This document shows positions 1 through 8,352 of a stretch of 64,000 bases of DNA, one piece after another (the stretch's first letter is position 1; each line of letters opens with the position of its first letter). The stretch is from the NCBI RefSeq assembly GCF_030691135.1, contig NZ_JAUYFA010000037.1, positions 1 through 64,000 on the forward strand. The letters are read 5' to 3'. Source of the stretch: Phreatobacter sp. GTDB taxonomy: Bacteria > Pseudomonadota > Alphaproteobacteria > Rhizobiales > Phreatobacteraceae. Position numbers and translations under genes: made by a program. The notes under the pieces are model-generated. The model saw only the letters and a program-made list of their open reading frames with translations. It made no database searches and was not told where the DNA came from.

Positions 1-495
1 GAGGCGCTGGGCGTGGGGCTCGCCCGCCGCGACGCGCGACGCGGCTTCATCCGCCGGGACATGCCGGCCGCGGCCGGCATAGAGCGGCGCGCCGTCGGGG
101 TCGGTCGGAAAGGGCCGTCCGGTCGCTGCCGCATCGGCGGCCGCCAGGGCCTTCAGTTCGCCCCGGCTCTCGAAGCTCGGATAGACGAGACCCATGGCGC
201 CGAGCCGCGCCAGCATGGCGCCGTGGTCGGCGAGATGCTCCGACTGCCGCCGGAACGGCGTCTCGAAGGGCAGCCCGAGCCAGGCGAGGTCGGCGATCAT
301 CGCCGCCTCGAGGTCGGGCCGGCAGCGGCTGCGATCGATATCCTCGATGCGCAGCAGCAGCCGGCCGCCGAGCGCTGCCGCCATCCTCTCGTTCTCCAGC
401 GCGCTATGGGCGTGACCGAGATGGAGCAGGCCGTTGGGGCTCGGCGCGAAGCGCAGGACCGGATGCCGGGCTTTCGGGTGATGGGCGAGCGCCAT
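1..495 (-). CDS. gluQ: Glutamyl-Q tRNA(Asp) synthetase, partial (C-terminus beyond window)
   Basis: The first 165 codons are present and the frame runs open off the left edge. The N-terminus reads RFAPSPNGLLHLGHAHSALE. This is the class I HIGH-type signature (HLGH at about residues 25-28) of GlxRS enzymes, followed by LLLRIEDIDRSRCRP. GluQRS enzymes activate glutamate and attach it to queuosine in tRNA-Asp; they resemble a GluRS catalytic core without the anticodon domain. The start fits the usual position just before the PSPNG motif. The KMSKS-like loop and the full length cannot be checked. A fragment of a true GluRS is the alternative, but GluRS proteins do not normally show the short SPNGLLHLGHA variant. 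Confidence 0.85.
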   Translation of the reverse strand, partial: MALAHHPKARHPVLRFAPSPNGLLHLGHAHSALENERMAAALGGRLLLRIEDIDRSRCRPDLEAAMIADLAWLGLPFETPFRRQSEHLADHGAMLARLGAMGLVYPSFESRGELKALAAADAAATGRPFPTDPDGAPLYAGRGRHVPADEAASRVAAGEPHAQRL

Positions 496-539
496 GGCTT
501 CAGCCTATGGTCGAGACGGCGGCGGGGTGCAAGATGCCG

Positions 540-1190
540 ATGAAATCCATCGAGACGGAGGACGACCTCGACGCGCGGCTGACCGCCCTCGCCGGCCGCT
601 GCGAGGTCATGGCGCGTCTCCACGCCCGCCATGGACGCCCGCCGCTGCGGCGCCGGCCGGCCGGCTTCGAGGGTCTGGTCCATGTCGTGGTGTTCCAGCA
701 GATCTCGATCGCGGCGGCGGCGGCGATCTGGCAGCGGACGATCGGCGTCTTCGGCGCGATCACGCCGGAGCGGTTCACCGCGGCGAGCGACGAGGACTAC
801 CGGGCCGCCGGCCAGTCACGGCCGAAGGTCCGGACGCTGCGCGCCGTCGCCGCGGCGGTATTGGACGGTTCGCTCGATCTCGACGGGCTCGCGGACCTGC
901 CGGCGGAAGCGGCGGAGGCGGCGCTGGTGCGGGTCAGCGGCATCGGGCCCTGGACCGCGGAAGTCTATCTCCTCACCTGCCTCGGCCATGGCGACGCCTG
1001 GCCGGCCGGCGACGTGGCGCTGCAGGCGGCGGCGGCGGAGGCGCTCGGCCTGCCCTCCCGCCCCGACCGGGCGGCCATGGTGGCGATCGGCGAGCGCTGG
1101 CGGCCGCACCGGGCGGTGGCGGCGCGGCTGCTCTGGGCGCACTATGCCGCGCTGAGGCAGCGGGCGGCGGTTCCCGCCACGACGGCGTGA
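540..1190 (+). CDS. DNA-3-methyladenine glycosylase II (AlkA-like, HhH-GPD)
   Basis: A base-excision repair glycosylase that removes alkylated bases such as 3-methyladenine. The helix-hairpin-helix reads VRVSGIGPWTAEVYLL (about residues 130-145). It is followed by the GPD-type segment ending WPAGDVAL, whose Asp (about residue 158) is the expected catalytic acid. FQQISIAAAAAIW matches the conserved helix upstream. At about 216 residues it is the short, single-module form without the E. coli AlkA N-terminal domain. ATGs at 507 and 534 are in frame. I chose 540 because MKSIETEDDL matches the usual family N-terminus; no ribosome site separates them. It is divergent from gluQ. Confidence 0.85.
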   Translation: MKSIETEDDLDARLTALAGRCEVMARLHARHGRPPLRRRPAGFEGLVHVVVFQQISIAAAAAIWQRTIGVFGAITPERFTAASDEDYRAAGQSRPKVRTLRAVAAAVLDGSLDLDGLADLPAEAAEAALVRVSGIGPWTAEVYLLTCLGHGDAWPAGDVALQAAAAEALGLPSRPDRAAMVAIGERWRPHRAVAARLLWAHYAALRQRAAVPATTA

Positions 1191-1299
1191 TCGCAGGCCC
1201 TTTGGGCTTCACAAGAGCGACACGATCCCCATAGTATCGGTCAGTGCCTGAATTCGCGGCTCGCGAATCGCCGAGCTGCCCGATCGCAAGGAGTTCATC

Positions 1300-1890
1300 T
1301 TGACGGTCGCCGTATCGCCTGGGGACATGCCGGTCTCGGCCGCCATCTCCCCCGGTTCATGGCCGGCCCTTGTGCTCAACGCGGATTACCGCCCGCTGAG
1401 CTACTATCCCCTGTCGCTGTGGTCATGGCAGGATACGATCAAGGCCGTCTTTCTCGACCGCGTCACTGTCGTCTCGACTTACGAGAAGGCGATTCACTCG
1501 CCCAGCTTCGAGATGAGGCTGCCGAGCGTGGTGTCGCTGAAGACCTATGTGAAGCCGTCGCGCAACCCGGCCTTCACCCGGTTCAACGTCTTCCTGCGTG
1601 ACCGTTTCCGCTGCCAGTATTGCGGCCATGGCGAGGAACTGACCTTCGACCATCTCGTGCCGCGCTCCAAGGGCGGCCAGACGACCTGGGACAACGTGCT
1701 GACCGCCTGTTCGCCGTGCAACCTGCGCAAGGGCTCGAAGTCGCTCAGGGAATCGGGATTGCAGCTGGGCCACCTGCCCTTCGCGCCCACCGTCCAGGAT
1801 CTGCACAGCAACGGCCGGCTGTTCCCGCCGAACTATCTGCACGAGAGCTGGATGGACTATCTCTACTGGGACACCGAACTGGAGCCGTGA
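1300..1890 (+). CDS. HNH endonuclease family protein
   Basis: A small HNH nuclease of a type conserved across Alphaproteobacteria; its cellular role is not established. The HNH zinc-finger core is complete: RCQYCG (C105, C108), LTFDHLVPRSKGG (D117-H118), the asparagine in TTWDNV (N132) and CSPCNLRKG (C137, C140). The C-terminal PPNYLHESWMDYLYWDTELEP is also typical of the family. The start is TTG at 1300, supported by AAGGAG about 8 bases upstream; the first in-frame ATG is at 1327 and has no comparable site. It stands alone between alkA and the convergent dsbB gene, so context gives no partner. It is not linked to a methylase or any obvious defence gene. Confidence 0.85.
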   Translation: MTVAVSPGDMPVSAAISPGSWPALVLNADYRPLSYYPLSLWSWQDTIKAVFLDRVTVVSTYEKAIHSPSFEMRLPSVVSLKTYVKPSRNPAFTRFNVFLRDRFRCQYCGHGEELTFDHLVPRSKGGQTTWDNVLTACSPCNLRKGSKSLRESGLQLGHLPFAPTVQDLHSNGRLFPPNYLHESWMDYLYWDTELEP

Positions 1891-1894
1891 GGCT

Positions 1895-2431
1895 TCAGAC
1901 GCGCTCGTGCGGCCGGCTCGCCGCTGCGAGCGCCACCAGCGCCAGTGCCGAGGCGATCAGCACGTTCCAGCCCGCCAGCGACAGGCCTAGGAAGCGCCAG
2001 CCGGCGACCGTGCAATCGGCCAGCGGCTTGGCGGCCTGCAACTGGCGCAGGAGATCGGCCGGGTTGCGGGCGATGGTTGTCGGCTGGGCGCAGGTCGTCG
2101 GTCCCTGCCAGAAGCCCCATTCGGCCCCGGCGTGATAGATGCCGAGCCCGGCGCCCCAGACCATCAGGGCGGCGAGGCCGAACAATCCCAGGCGGACGAA
2201 GGGAGCCGGCCAGCGGCGCCAGGCCATGAAGGCGACGAAGAACGCCGCCGGGACAACGGCGTAATAGGGATGGCGCTGCTGCAGGCAGAGCGGGCAGGGC
2301 GGCAGGCCGACCACGAATTCGAAAAAGAAGGCGCCGAGGATCGTGCCGATCGCGGCGGCGGCGACGAGCAGGGCGCCGGAAAGCCATGGCCGGCCGACAG
2401 CCCCGGCAACGAGCGTTGTGGTCTTGATCAT
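1895..2431 (-). CDS. dsbB: Disulfide bond formation protein B family (DsbB)
   Basis: An inner-membrane quinone-linked oxidase that reoxidises a periplasmic DsbA-type thiol oxidase. The 178-residue protein has four hydrophobic segments. The first periplasmic loop carries PPCPLCLQQRHPYY with the CxxC pair (C46, C49), and the second loop has C114 and C140, the two cysteine pairs expected of DsbB. The stop lies 4 bases from the convergent HNH gene. The start ATG is at 2429-2431, 99 bases from the divergent pgsA start. No dsbA is visible in the window. Assignment is secure at family level; partner specificity is inferred. Confidence 0.88.
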   Translation of the reverse strand: MIKTTTLVAGAVGRPWLSGALLVAAAAIGTILGAFFFEFVVGLPPCPLCLQQRHPYYAVVPAAFFVAFMAWRRWPAPFVRLGLFGLAALMVWGAGLGIYHAGAEWGFWQGPTTCAQPTTIARNPADLLRQLQAAKPLADCTVAGWRFLGLSLAGWNVLIASALALVALAAASRPHERV

Positions 2432-2530
2432 GAGGCCGGTTCTAGCCGCTCACGACGTTCTGTCCAGTGGGAGCCCCTCGCACCGAGGGTTTCCATTGAC
2501 CCGGCCGGCCCCCTCGTTCATCACAAGATC

Positions 2531-3154
2531 ATGAGCTCGGCTGATCCGATCGCCCGCCCACGTCGGGGCGGCACCTACAGCGTTCCGAACCTTCTCACCT
2601 ACGGTCGCGTCCTCGCCGTGCCGCTGGTGGCCGCCTGTCTCTTCGCCCAGGTCATCTTTGAAGGCGGGATATGGCTGCGCTGGGTCGCGCTGGCGATCTT
2701 CGTCATCGCCGCCATCACCGACTATTTCGACGGCTACCTGGCGCGCGCCTGGTCGCAGCACTCGGCCATCGGCCGGATGCTCGACCCGATCGCCGACAAG
2801 CTGCTGGTCGGCATCGTGCTGATGATGCTGGCCGCGGACGGCACGATCCTCGGCTGGTCGCTCTGGGCCGCCATGGTCATCCTGGCGCGTGAGATCCTGG
2901 TGTCGGGTCTGCGCGAATTCCTCGCCGAACTGCGCGTCTCGGTGCCGGTGACGCGGCTGGCGAAATGGAAGACGGCGCTGCAGCTCATCGCCGTCGGCTT
3001 CCTCATCGCCGGGCCCGCCGGCGACCAGATCGTCTCGGGCGTCACGATGGTCGGCATCGGGCTTTTGTGGTGCGCGGCGATCCTGACGCTCTATACCGGC
3101 TACGACTATTTCCGCGCCGGTGCCGGGCATCTGATCGAGGAGGACGAGCCATGA
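2531..3154 (+). CDS. pgsA: CDP-diacylglycerol--glycerol-3-phosphate 3-phosphatidyltransferase
   Basis: Makes phosphatidylglycerol phosphate from CDP-diacylglycerol and glycerol-3-phosphate in the inner membrane, the committed step to phosphatidylglycerol and cardiolipin. The CDP-alcohol phosphotransferase motif is intact: D64-x2-D67-G68-x2-A71-R72-x8-G81-x3-D85-x3-D89 (DYFDGYLAR then GRMLDPIAD). Several membrane segments follow, and REILVSGLREFL is typical of PgsA. An upstream in-frame extension exists, but the ATG at 2531 (MSSADPIARP) gives the normal 207-residue length. Its stop overlaps the moaD start (ATGA), so the two are translationally coupled, a common alphaproteobacterial pairing. 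Confidence 0.93.
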   Translation: MSSADPIARPRRGGTYSVPNLLTYGRVLAVPLVAACLFAQVIFEGGIWLRWVALAIFVIAAITDYFDGYLARAWSQHSAIGRMLDPIADKLLVGIVLMMLAADGTILGWSLWAAMVILAREILVSGLREFLAELRVSVPVTRLAKWKTALQLIAVGFLIAGPAGDQIVSGVTMVGIGLLWCAAILTLYTGYDYFRAGAGHLIEEDEP

Positions 3155-3402
3155 GGGTCCTCTATTTCGCCTGGGTGCGCGAGCGGATCGGCAAGCCGTC
3201 CGAAGATATCGAAGTCCCGGCCGATGTCGTCACTGTCGGCGACCTCGTCACCCATCTGATCGGCCGGGGCGAGGACTACGCCCATGCCTTCGAGAACCGC
3301 ACGGTGATCCGCGCGGCGATCGATCAAGTCCACGTGAAGCCCGACGCGCCGCTGGCGGGAGCCCGCGAGATTGCCTTTTTTCCGCCCATGACCGGCGGCT
3401 AG
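3151..3402 (+). CDS. moaD: Molybdopterin synthase small subunit, sulfur carrier MoaD
   Basis: An 83-residue ubiquitin-fold sulfur carrier. Its C-terminal Gly-Gly is adenylated by MoeB and thiocarboxylated, and it then donates sulfur to precursor Z with MoaE to form molybdopterin. The protein ends PMTGG, and the N-terminal MRVLYFAWVRERIG and the internal FENRTVIRAAIDQ are typical of MoaD. It overlaps pgsA by 4 bases. The usual next gene, moaE, is not here; the following gene is a metallo-beta-lactamase-fold protein. A MoeB/ThiF-type activating enzyme lies at 31394-32167. Confidence 0.92.
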   Translation: MRVLYFAWVRERIGKPSEDIEVPADVVTVGDLVTHLIGRGEDYAHAFENRTVIRAAIDQVHVKPDAPLAGAREIAFFPPMTGG

Positions 3403-3410
3403 CTGGCGCG

Positions 3411-4517
3411 ATGAGCAGCTCGCAAGACCCCTCCCGCCGCAAGGTCAACCGCCGCCGCCTTCTCGGCGTTCTCGCCTCGGTCCCCGTGATCGGCGGTGCC
3501 ACCGGCGCCGTCGCCTATCGCAGCCAGCCCTATTACGCGGGGCCGGTGAGCGACCATTTCGACGGCACCCGCTTCTTTGATCCCCACGGCATTCCCCCCA
3601 AGCCCCTCACCGACCTGCTGCGCTGGCAGTTCGGCGGCGACGAGCGGGCCCGCTGGCCGGAGAGCTGGCCGCTGGAGCGCACTGACGTGCCGCCACCGCG
3701 GGTCGAGGGTGACGCGATCCGCCTGTCCTATGTCGGCCACGCGACGATCCTGATGCAGACGCGCGGGCTCAACATCCTGTTCGACCCGGTCTGGTCGGAG
3801 CGGGTCTCGCCGGTCTCCTTCGCCGGGCCGAAGCGGGTCAATGCACCGGGCATCGCCTTCGAGGCCCTGCCGAAGATCGACCTCGTCCTGGTCAGCCACG
3901 GCCATTACGACCATCTCGACGTCGAGACGCTCTCCCGCCTCCAGGCCGTCCATCAGCCGCGGGTGATCACACCGCTCGGCCAGGATGCGATCATGAAGGC
4001 GCACGACCCGGCCATCCGGGCCGAGGCGCATGACTGGGGCGACCGCGTCGTGATCGGCAACGACATGGCGGTGCACCTCGCGCCGATGCGGCACTGGACC
4101 GCGCGCGGCCTTTTCGACCGGAACAAGGCGCTGTGGGCGGCCTTCGTCGTCGAGGCGCCGGGCGGCCTCGTCTATCACATCGGCGATACCGGCTACGGCG
4201 ACGGGCACCATTTCCGCGAGGCGAAGCGCCGGTTCGGTGGCTTCCGCCTCGCCATCCTGCCGATCGGCGCCTATGAGCCGCGCTGGTTCATGCGCGACCA
4301 GCACATGAACCCGGCAGAGGCCGTGCAGGTGATGATTGATTGCGGGGCGCGGCGCGCCCTCGCCCATCACTGGGGAACGGTGCAGCTGACCAACGAGGCG
4401 ATCGAGGAGCCGCGCGTGGCGCTGCATGCGGCGTTGGCCGAACGTGCGATCGCGCCCGACCTGTTCCGCGCCATCCGCCCCGGCGAGGCCTGGGACCTGC
4501 CGGCCGCCGAGGCCTGA
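3411..4517 (+). CDS. MBL-fold metal-dependent hydrolase (NAPE-PLD/UlaG-like), possible Tat substrate
   Basis: A 368-residue metallo-beta-lactamase-fold protein. The metal motif HGHYDHLD is at about H163, H165, D167, H168, preceded by YVGHATILMQ and NILFDPVWSER. Later metal-ligand candidates are MRHWTARG, HIGDTGYG and LAHHWGT. This arrangement matches the branch that includes NAPE-hydrolysing phospholipase D-like and UlaG-like proteins; the substrate is unknown. The N-terminus NRRRLLGVLASVPVIGG looks like a twin-arginine signal or membrane anchor, implying a periplasmic location. It starts 8 bases after moaD and may share its transcript, but no molybdenum link is evident. Confidence 0.8.
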   Translation: MSSSQDPSRRKVNRRRLLGVLASVPVIGGATGAVAYRSQPYYAGPVSDHFDGTRFFDPHGIPPKPLTDLLRWQFGGDERARWPESWPLERTDVPPPRVEGDAIRLSYVGHATILMQTRGLNILFDPVWSERVSPVSFAGPKRVNAPGIAFEALPKIDLVLVSHGHYDHLDVETLSRLQAVHQPRVITPLGQDAIMKAHDPAIRAEAHDWGDRVVIGNDMAVHLAPMRHWTARGLFDRNKALWAAFVVEAPGGLVYHIGDTGYGDGHHFREAKRRFGGFRLAILPIGAYEPRWFMRDQHMNPAEAVQVMIDCGARRALAHHWGTVQLTNEAIEEPRVALHAALAERAIAPDLFRAIRPGEAWDLPAAEA

Positions 4518-4520
4518 GCG

Positions 4521-7256
4521 CTACTGGATCTGCAGGCCGCGCAACAGCCGCTCGATATAGTCCATCTCGATCTGCGGGCGGTCCTGCTCTGACAGGCGGC
4601 GGCGCAACTCTTCGAGAACCCGCTGGGCCCGCTGGGCGGCGCCCTCTCCGGCATTGGGAACGCGCACGTCGGAATTTTCATTCGCCTCACGGCCGCGGGT
4701 CGGGCGTCCGAGGGGATCGTAATCCTGATTGCCGGCCTGCCCCTGGCGACCGCCCGGCTGGCCGGGCTGGCCCGGCTGGCCCGGGCCCTGGCCCTGGCCC
4801 TGGCCCTCCTGCATCTGCTGGGCGAGGCCCTGGGCACCCTGCTGCAGGCTGCGCAGGGCGCGGCCCTGGGCATCGGTGGCGCCCTGTCCGTTGCCGCGGC
4901 CGAGCGCCTCTTCCGCCTCGCGCATGGCGCGGCCGGCATTGCCCATGCCCTCCTGCGCCTGACGGCCGGCATCGGATTGACCCTGTCCCTGCCCTTGGCC
5001 CTGGCCTTCTCCCTGCTGTCCCAGCTGCTCGCGCAGCTGGTCGAGGAGTTCGCGGAGCTCGCGCTGGGCGTCGCCGAGCTGGCCGTAACCCTGTTCGCCC
5101 TGCTGTCCCTGTTCGCCCTGCTGGCCGGGCTGCTGCTGGCCCTGTTGCCCCTGCTGGCCGCGCTGGCCGGGGCGCTGCTGGCCCCGCTGGGCGCGACGCT
5201 GTTCCTGGTTGCGGCGGAACGTGTCGTCGCGCAACTGCTGCTGGCGGCGGATCATGTCGGCGAGACGGTCGAGCGGGCCCTCGCCCTGCTCACCCTGTTC
5301 GCCGTTCTGGCCCTGCTGCTGCTGTTGCTGGCGGCCGGCCTGCAGGCCCTGCAGCATCTGCTGCAATTCCTGCATCAGGCGCTGGGCCTGCTCGCGGGCG
5401 CCGCTGCGCGCGAGGTTCTCGATGCGGTTGAGCATGTCGCGCAGGTCCTGCGGGCGGACCTGGCGGGAATTGGGGTCGCGTTGCGCCTGCTGCTGCTGTT
5501 GGTTGCCGTCCTGGCGGTTGCGCATGGCCTGTTCGGTCAGTTCGCGCATCAGCCGGTCCATGGCCTGGCGCAGATCCTGCGACAGCCGGCGGATCTCCTC
5601 CTCTGACGCACCGCGCTCGATGGCCTGGCGCAGCCTTTCCGCCGCCTGGGCGACAGAGCGCTCGGCCTCGGAGACGTCGCCGTCCTCCATGCGCACCGCG
5701 ATGTCCCAGAGATAGTCCATGACCTCCCGCAGCGCCGCGTCGTTGCGGGCGCGGACGAGGCGGAAATAGGCAGTGCGCAGACCGAGATAGACCGGGGTCT
5801 CCATGCCGAACCGGTCGGGCGCCGTCGTCAGCGCCTCCAGCGCGCGGGCGACGCGCGGCGCGGCCTTGGCGTCGAGGGCGAGGATGCGGCGCTGCTCGAC
5901 GAGGACGCGCGGTATGGGCTTCGAGAAGACGCGGGCCGGGAGGGTGCCGTAGACGGTCTCCGAGAAGCCCTCGTTGCCGGCATCGTCCTTCGCCCTAAGC
6001 CGCACCGCCACCTGCAGGCCGGCGAAGGGGTGGGCGACGAAATCGCGCGACGTCTGGCTGCTCCCCGTGCGGGTGCGCGCCTGGGGCAGGGTCAGCGGCA
6101 GCGGCGGCAGCTCGGCGAGAGGCCGGGCGCCCTCGCGCTGGAGGGCGAGGGCGGAGGGCGCGAGCGACAGGGTCGCCTCGGCTTCCTTGACGCCGTAATC
6201 GTCCTCGACCTTGTAGGAGAGGACGAACTGGTTGCGCTGGTCGGTCTGCGGCGCGCGCTCGAAGGCGATGGTCGGCGCGGTGTCGGCGATGGCCTCGAAA
6301 CGCCAGGTCAGCGGCTGGGCCCCGGTTCCGGTCACCTGGAGCGTACCGTTCTGGCTGATCGTCCAGCGGGTTTCCGCGAGATTGGCCTGGGTCTGGCTCG
6401 CTTGGGCCGGAGCCGGCGCATCGGCGGCACGCTCGGGCACCGGTGCGGCGGCGACACCGCCCTCCGGCTTGATAGCGACATCGGCGAGGCCGGCGACGCG
6501 CAGGGTGATGACGGAGCCCGCCGGCACCCGGAAGATGTCGGGCTCGGCCGCCGCGGCCGCGGTGACGGGCGGAGCGGCGTCCTCGGCGACGCGGCGGGTC
6601 GGCAGGATCACCGGCGGACGGGCCGTATAGGCCGGCGGGGTGACCCAGGCGTCGATGCGGTAGTTGACCGGCACGGGCGGCGCCCGCCAGTCGAAGGCCG
6701 TCATCAGACGCTGGGTGCGCTCGTCGCCGGCGAGGAAATAGGCGGGGACGATGAGCAGCAGCGCCAGGGCGCGGATGGCATAGCGATCGAGACTGGGCAT
6801 GCGCGGCGTCGGAATGCCGGTGCGCAGCCGGCCGGCCGCGGCGGCGACCCGGGCGCGGTGTTCCTCCCAGAGCGCCTTGGCGAAAGGATCATCGGACGTC
6901 GCCAGATCATCGTTCAGCGCCGTCGCCGGACGGTGGCCGCCCTCGGTGGCCCGGTCGATGCGGCGCAGCGCCTCCTGATCGGAGGGGCGGCGGATCGTCA
7001 CCAGCGGCCAGGCGGCGAGCAGCAGCAGGCCGAGGACGAACAGGACTCCACCGAAACGCGCCCAATAGGGCACGACCTGCCAGAAGCCGAGCCAGGACAC
7101 GGCGAGGACGCCGCCGAAAATGGCGAGGAAGAGGACGAGACGCGGCCAGACCCGTTCCCAGAGGATGACGAGCTTGGCGCGATCGATCGCGTGACCGAGA
7201 GCGAGCTGATGTTCGTTGGGGGCCCGGGGCCGATCCCTGTTCATGCCGTCGCTCAA
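4521..7256 (-). CDS. TIGR02302/DUF4175 family membrane protein with Gln/Gly-rich low-complexity C-terminal region
   Basis: A large alphaproteobacterial-specific protein of unknown function (911 residues). The N-terminus has two adjacent membrane segments (about residues 30-85) and a third near 155-175 (ALALLLIVPAYFLAG). A long extracytoplasmic region follows, then a charged segment (VRPQDLRDMLNRIENLARSG) and an extended region rich in Q, G and E (about 590-850). The C-terminus is ordered again, ending EMDYIERLLRGLQIQ. This matches the family known as TIGR02302 (aProt_lowcomp). The low-complexity part is encoded by degenerate CTGGCC/CTGCTG repeats. A second start ATG is 12 bases inside (7244). 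A structural or envelope role is conjecture. Confidence 0.85.
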   Translation of the reverse strand: MSDGMNRDRPRAPNEHQLALGHAIDRAKLVILWERVWPRLVLFLAIFGGVLAVSWLGFWQVVPYWARFGGVLFVLGLLLLAAWPLVTIRRPSDQEALRRIDRATEGGHRPATALNDDLATSDDPFAKALWEEHRARVAAAAGRLRTGIPTPRMPSLDRYAIRALALLLIVPAYFLAGDERTQRLMTAFDWRAPPVPVNYRIDAWVTPPAYTARPPVILPTRRVAEDAAPPVTAAAAAEPDIFRVPAGSVITLRVAGLADVAIKPEGGVAAAPVPERAADAPAPAQASQTQANLAETRWTISQNGTLQVTGTGAQPLTWRFEAIADTAPTIAFERAPQTDQRNQFVLSYKVEDDYGVKEAEATLSLAPSALALQREGARPLAELPPLPLTLPQARTRTGSSQTSRDFVAHPFAGLQVAVRLRAKDDAGNEGFSETVYGTLPARVFSKPIPRVLVEQRRILALDAKAAPRVARALEALTTAPDRFGMETPVYLGLRTAYFRLVRARNDAALREVMDYLWDIAVRMEDGDVSEAERSVAQAAERLRQAIERGASEEEIRRLSQDLRQAMDRLMRELTEQAMRNRQDGNQQQQQAQRDPNSRQVRPQDLRDMLNRIENLARSGAREQAQRLMQELQQMLQGLQAGRQQQQQQGQNGEQGEQGEGPLDRLADMIRRQQQLRDDTFRRNQEQRRAQRGQQRPGQRGQQGQQGQQQPGQQGEQGQQGEQGYGQLGDAQRELRELLDQLREQLGQQGEGQGQGQGQGQSDAGRQAQEGMGNAGRAMREAEEALGRGNGQGATDAQGRALRSLQQGAQGLAQQMQEGQGQGQGPGQPGQPGQPGGRQGQAGNQDYDPLGRPTRGREANENSDVRVPNAGEGAAQRAQRVLEELRRRLSEQDRPQIEMDYIERLLRGLQIQ
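4740..5370. repeat. Degenerate short tandem repeats inside the TIGR02302 gene
   Basis: On the plus strand this stretch is dominated by imperfect 6- to 9-base repeats of CTGGCC and CCTGCTG. The most regular run is near 4785-4812, where the CCCTGG unit is repeated in tandem. On the coding strand these give the Q/G/E-rich low-complexity region. Such runs are prone to slippage in units of three, which would change length without breaking the frame. Confidence 0.75.
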
Positions 7257-7358
7257 GATCCGCTCCGGTTCGAGGTCTCCTGCAAATTTCAGGCTAACAC
7301 GCTAGGTCGCAAAAACCACCATTTCATGGCAGCCGGCCGATCACGGATCGTTCAGCGC

Positions 7359-8303
7359 TCAGGCGTCCGTGACAAGACCAGAAAGCGCGGCGAGATCGAC
7401 ATTGGCGCCGCAGGCGAGAACGCCGACCCTTTCGCCCGGAGCCGGCTCATAGGCGCCGCAGACAAGGGCGGCGAGGGCCGCCGCGCCGCCCGGTTCGCTC
7501 GCCGCCCGCAGGCCGAGCCAGAGCCGCTTCTGGGCGTCGCGGATGGCAGCGTCGGGGACGAGCGCGACATGGTCGACATAGGCCGCCGCCGTCGCGTGGA
7601 CACGGGCGAAGACGTTGCGGGCGCCGAGCGAATCGGCGGCAATGGACTGGACGTCGACATCCACCGGGCCGCCGGCGGCGAGCGCGGCATGGAGCGCCCG
7701 CGAGCCCTCGGGCTCGACGCCGACCACCTTGACCCGCCGGTCGAACCACCGCGAGATGCCGCCGATCAGACCACCGCCGCCGACCGCCACCAGGACCGTG
7801 TCAAGGCCGCCGGCATCCTCCTCCCACTCCAGGCCGACCGTTCCCTGCCCCGCCATGGTCGGCCAGGCGTCATAGGCATGGACGGAAAGGGCGCCGGTCT
7901 CGGCGGCATAGGCCTCGCAGGCGGCCAGAGCGTCGGAATAGCGGGCGCCGCCGACGATGAGGGCGGCGCCGGTCTCGCGGATGCGGGCGATCTTCGCCGG
8001 CGAGGAGATCTCGGGCACGAAGATGCGGGCGGGCAAGCCGAGGGTCGCCGCCGCATGGGCGACGGCGATGCCGTGATTGCCGCCCGAAGCGGCGCAGACG
8101 CCGGCCGCCGGCATGGGTCCGGCGAGCAGGGTGTTGAAGGCGCCGCGGGCCTTGAACGTGCCGGTCACCTGCAGGAATTCGAGCTTCATGACGACGGGGA
8201 CGGGCGTGCCGAACGTGTCCGCGCTCAGGGTCATGGTCGGCGTGCGGCGCACCCGCCCCGCGATACGTTCATGGGCGGCGCGGATATCGTCGGTGGTGAG
8301 CAT
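7359..8303 (-). CDS. PLP-dependent threonine/serine dehydratase-like protein (no ACT domain)
   Basis: A fold-type II PLP enzyme of 314 residues. The Schiff-base lysine is in GTFKARGAF (K51), the substrate/PLP loop is ASGGNHG (about 72-78), and the glycine-rich phosphate loop is VAVGGGGLIGG. There is no C-terminal ACT domain, so it is not the isoleucine-regulated biosynthetic form. Catabolic threonine/serine dehydratase or a hydroxyaspartate dehydratase/racemase-like activity are the options. An open frame extends upstream, but ATG at 8301-8303 gives the family N-terminus MLTTDDIRAAHERIAGRVRRTP. It lies 49 bases downstream of the DUF429 gene on the same strand. Confidence 0.85.
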   Translation of the reverse strand: MLTTDDIRAAHERIAGRVRRTPTMTLSADTFGTPVPVVMKLEFLQVTGTFKARGAFNTLLAGPMPAAGVCAASGGNHGIAVAHAAATLGLPARIFVPEISSPAKIARIRETGAALIVGGARYSDALAACEAYAAETGALSVHAYDAWPTMAGQGTVGLEWEEDAGGLDTVLVAVGGGGLIGGISRWFDRRVKVVGVEPEGSRALHAALAAGGPVDVDVQSIAADSLGARNVFARVHATAAAYVDHVALVPDAAIRDAQKRLWLGLRAASEPGGAAALAALVCGAYEPAPGERVGVLACGANVDLAALSGLVTDA

Positions 8304-8352
8304 GGTCGGGTCCTGATGGGAGGGGCACGGGAGCCCAGTTCGGCCGGTGCGG

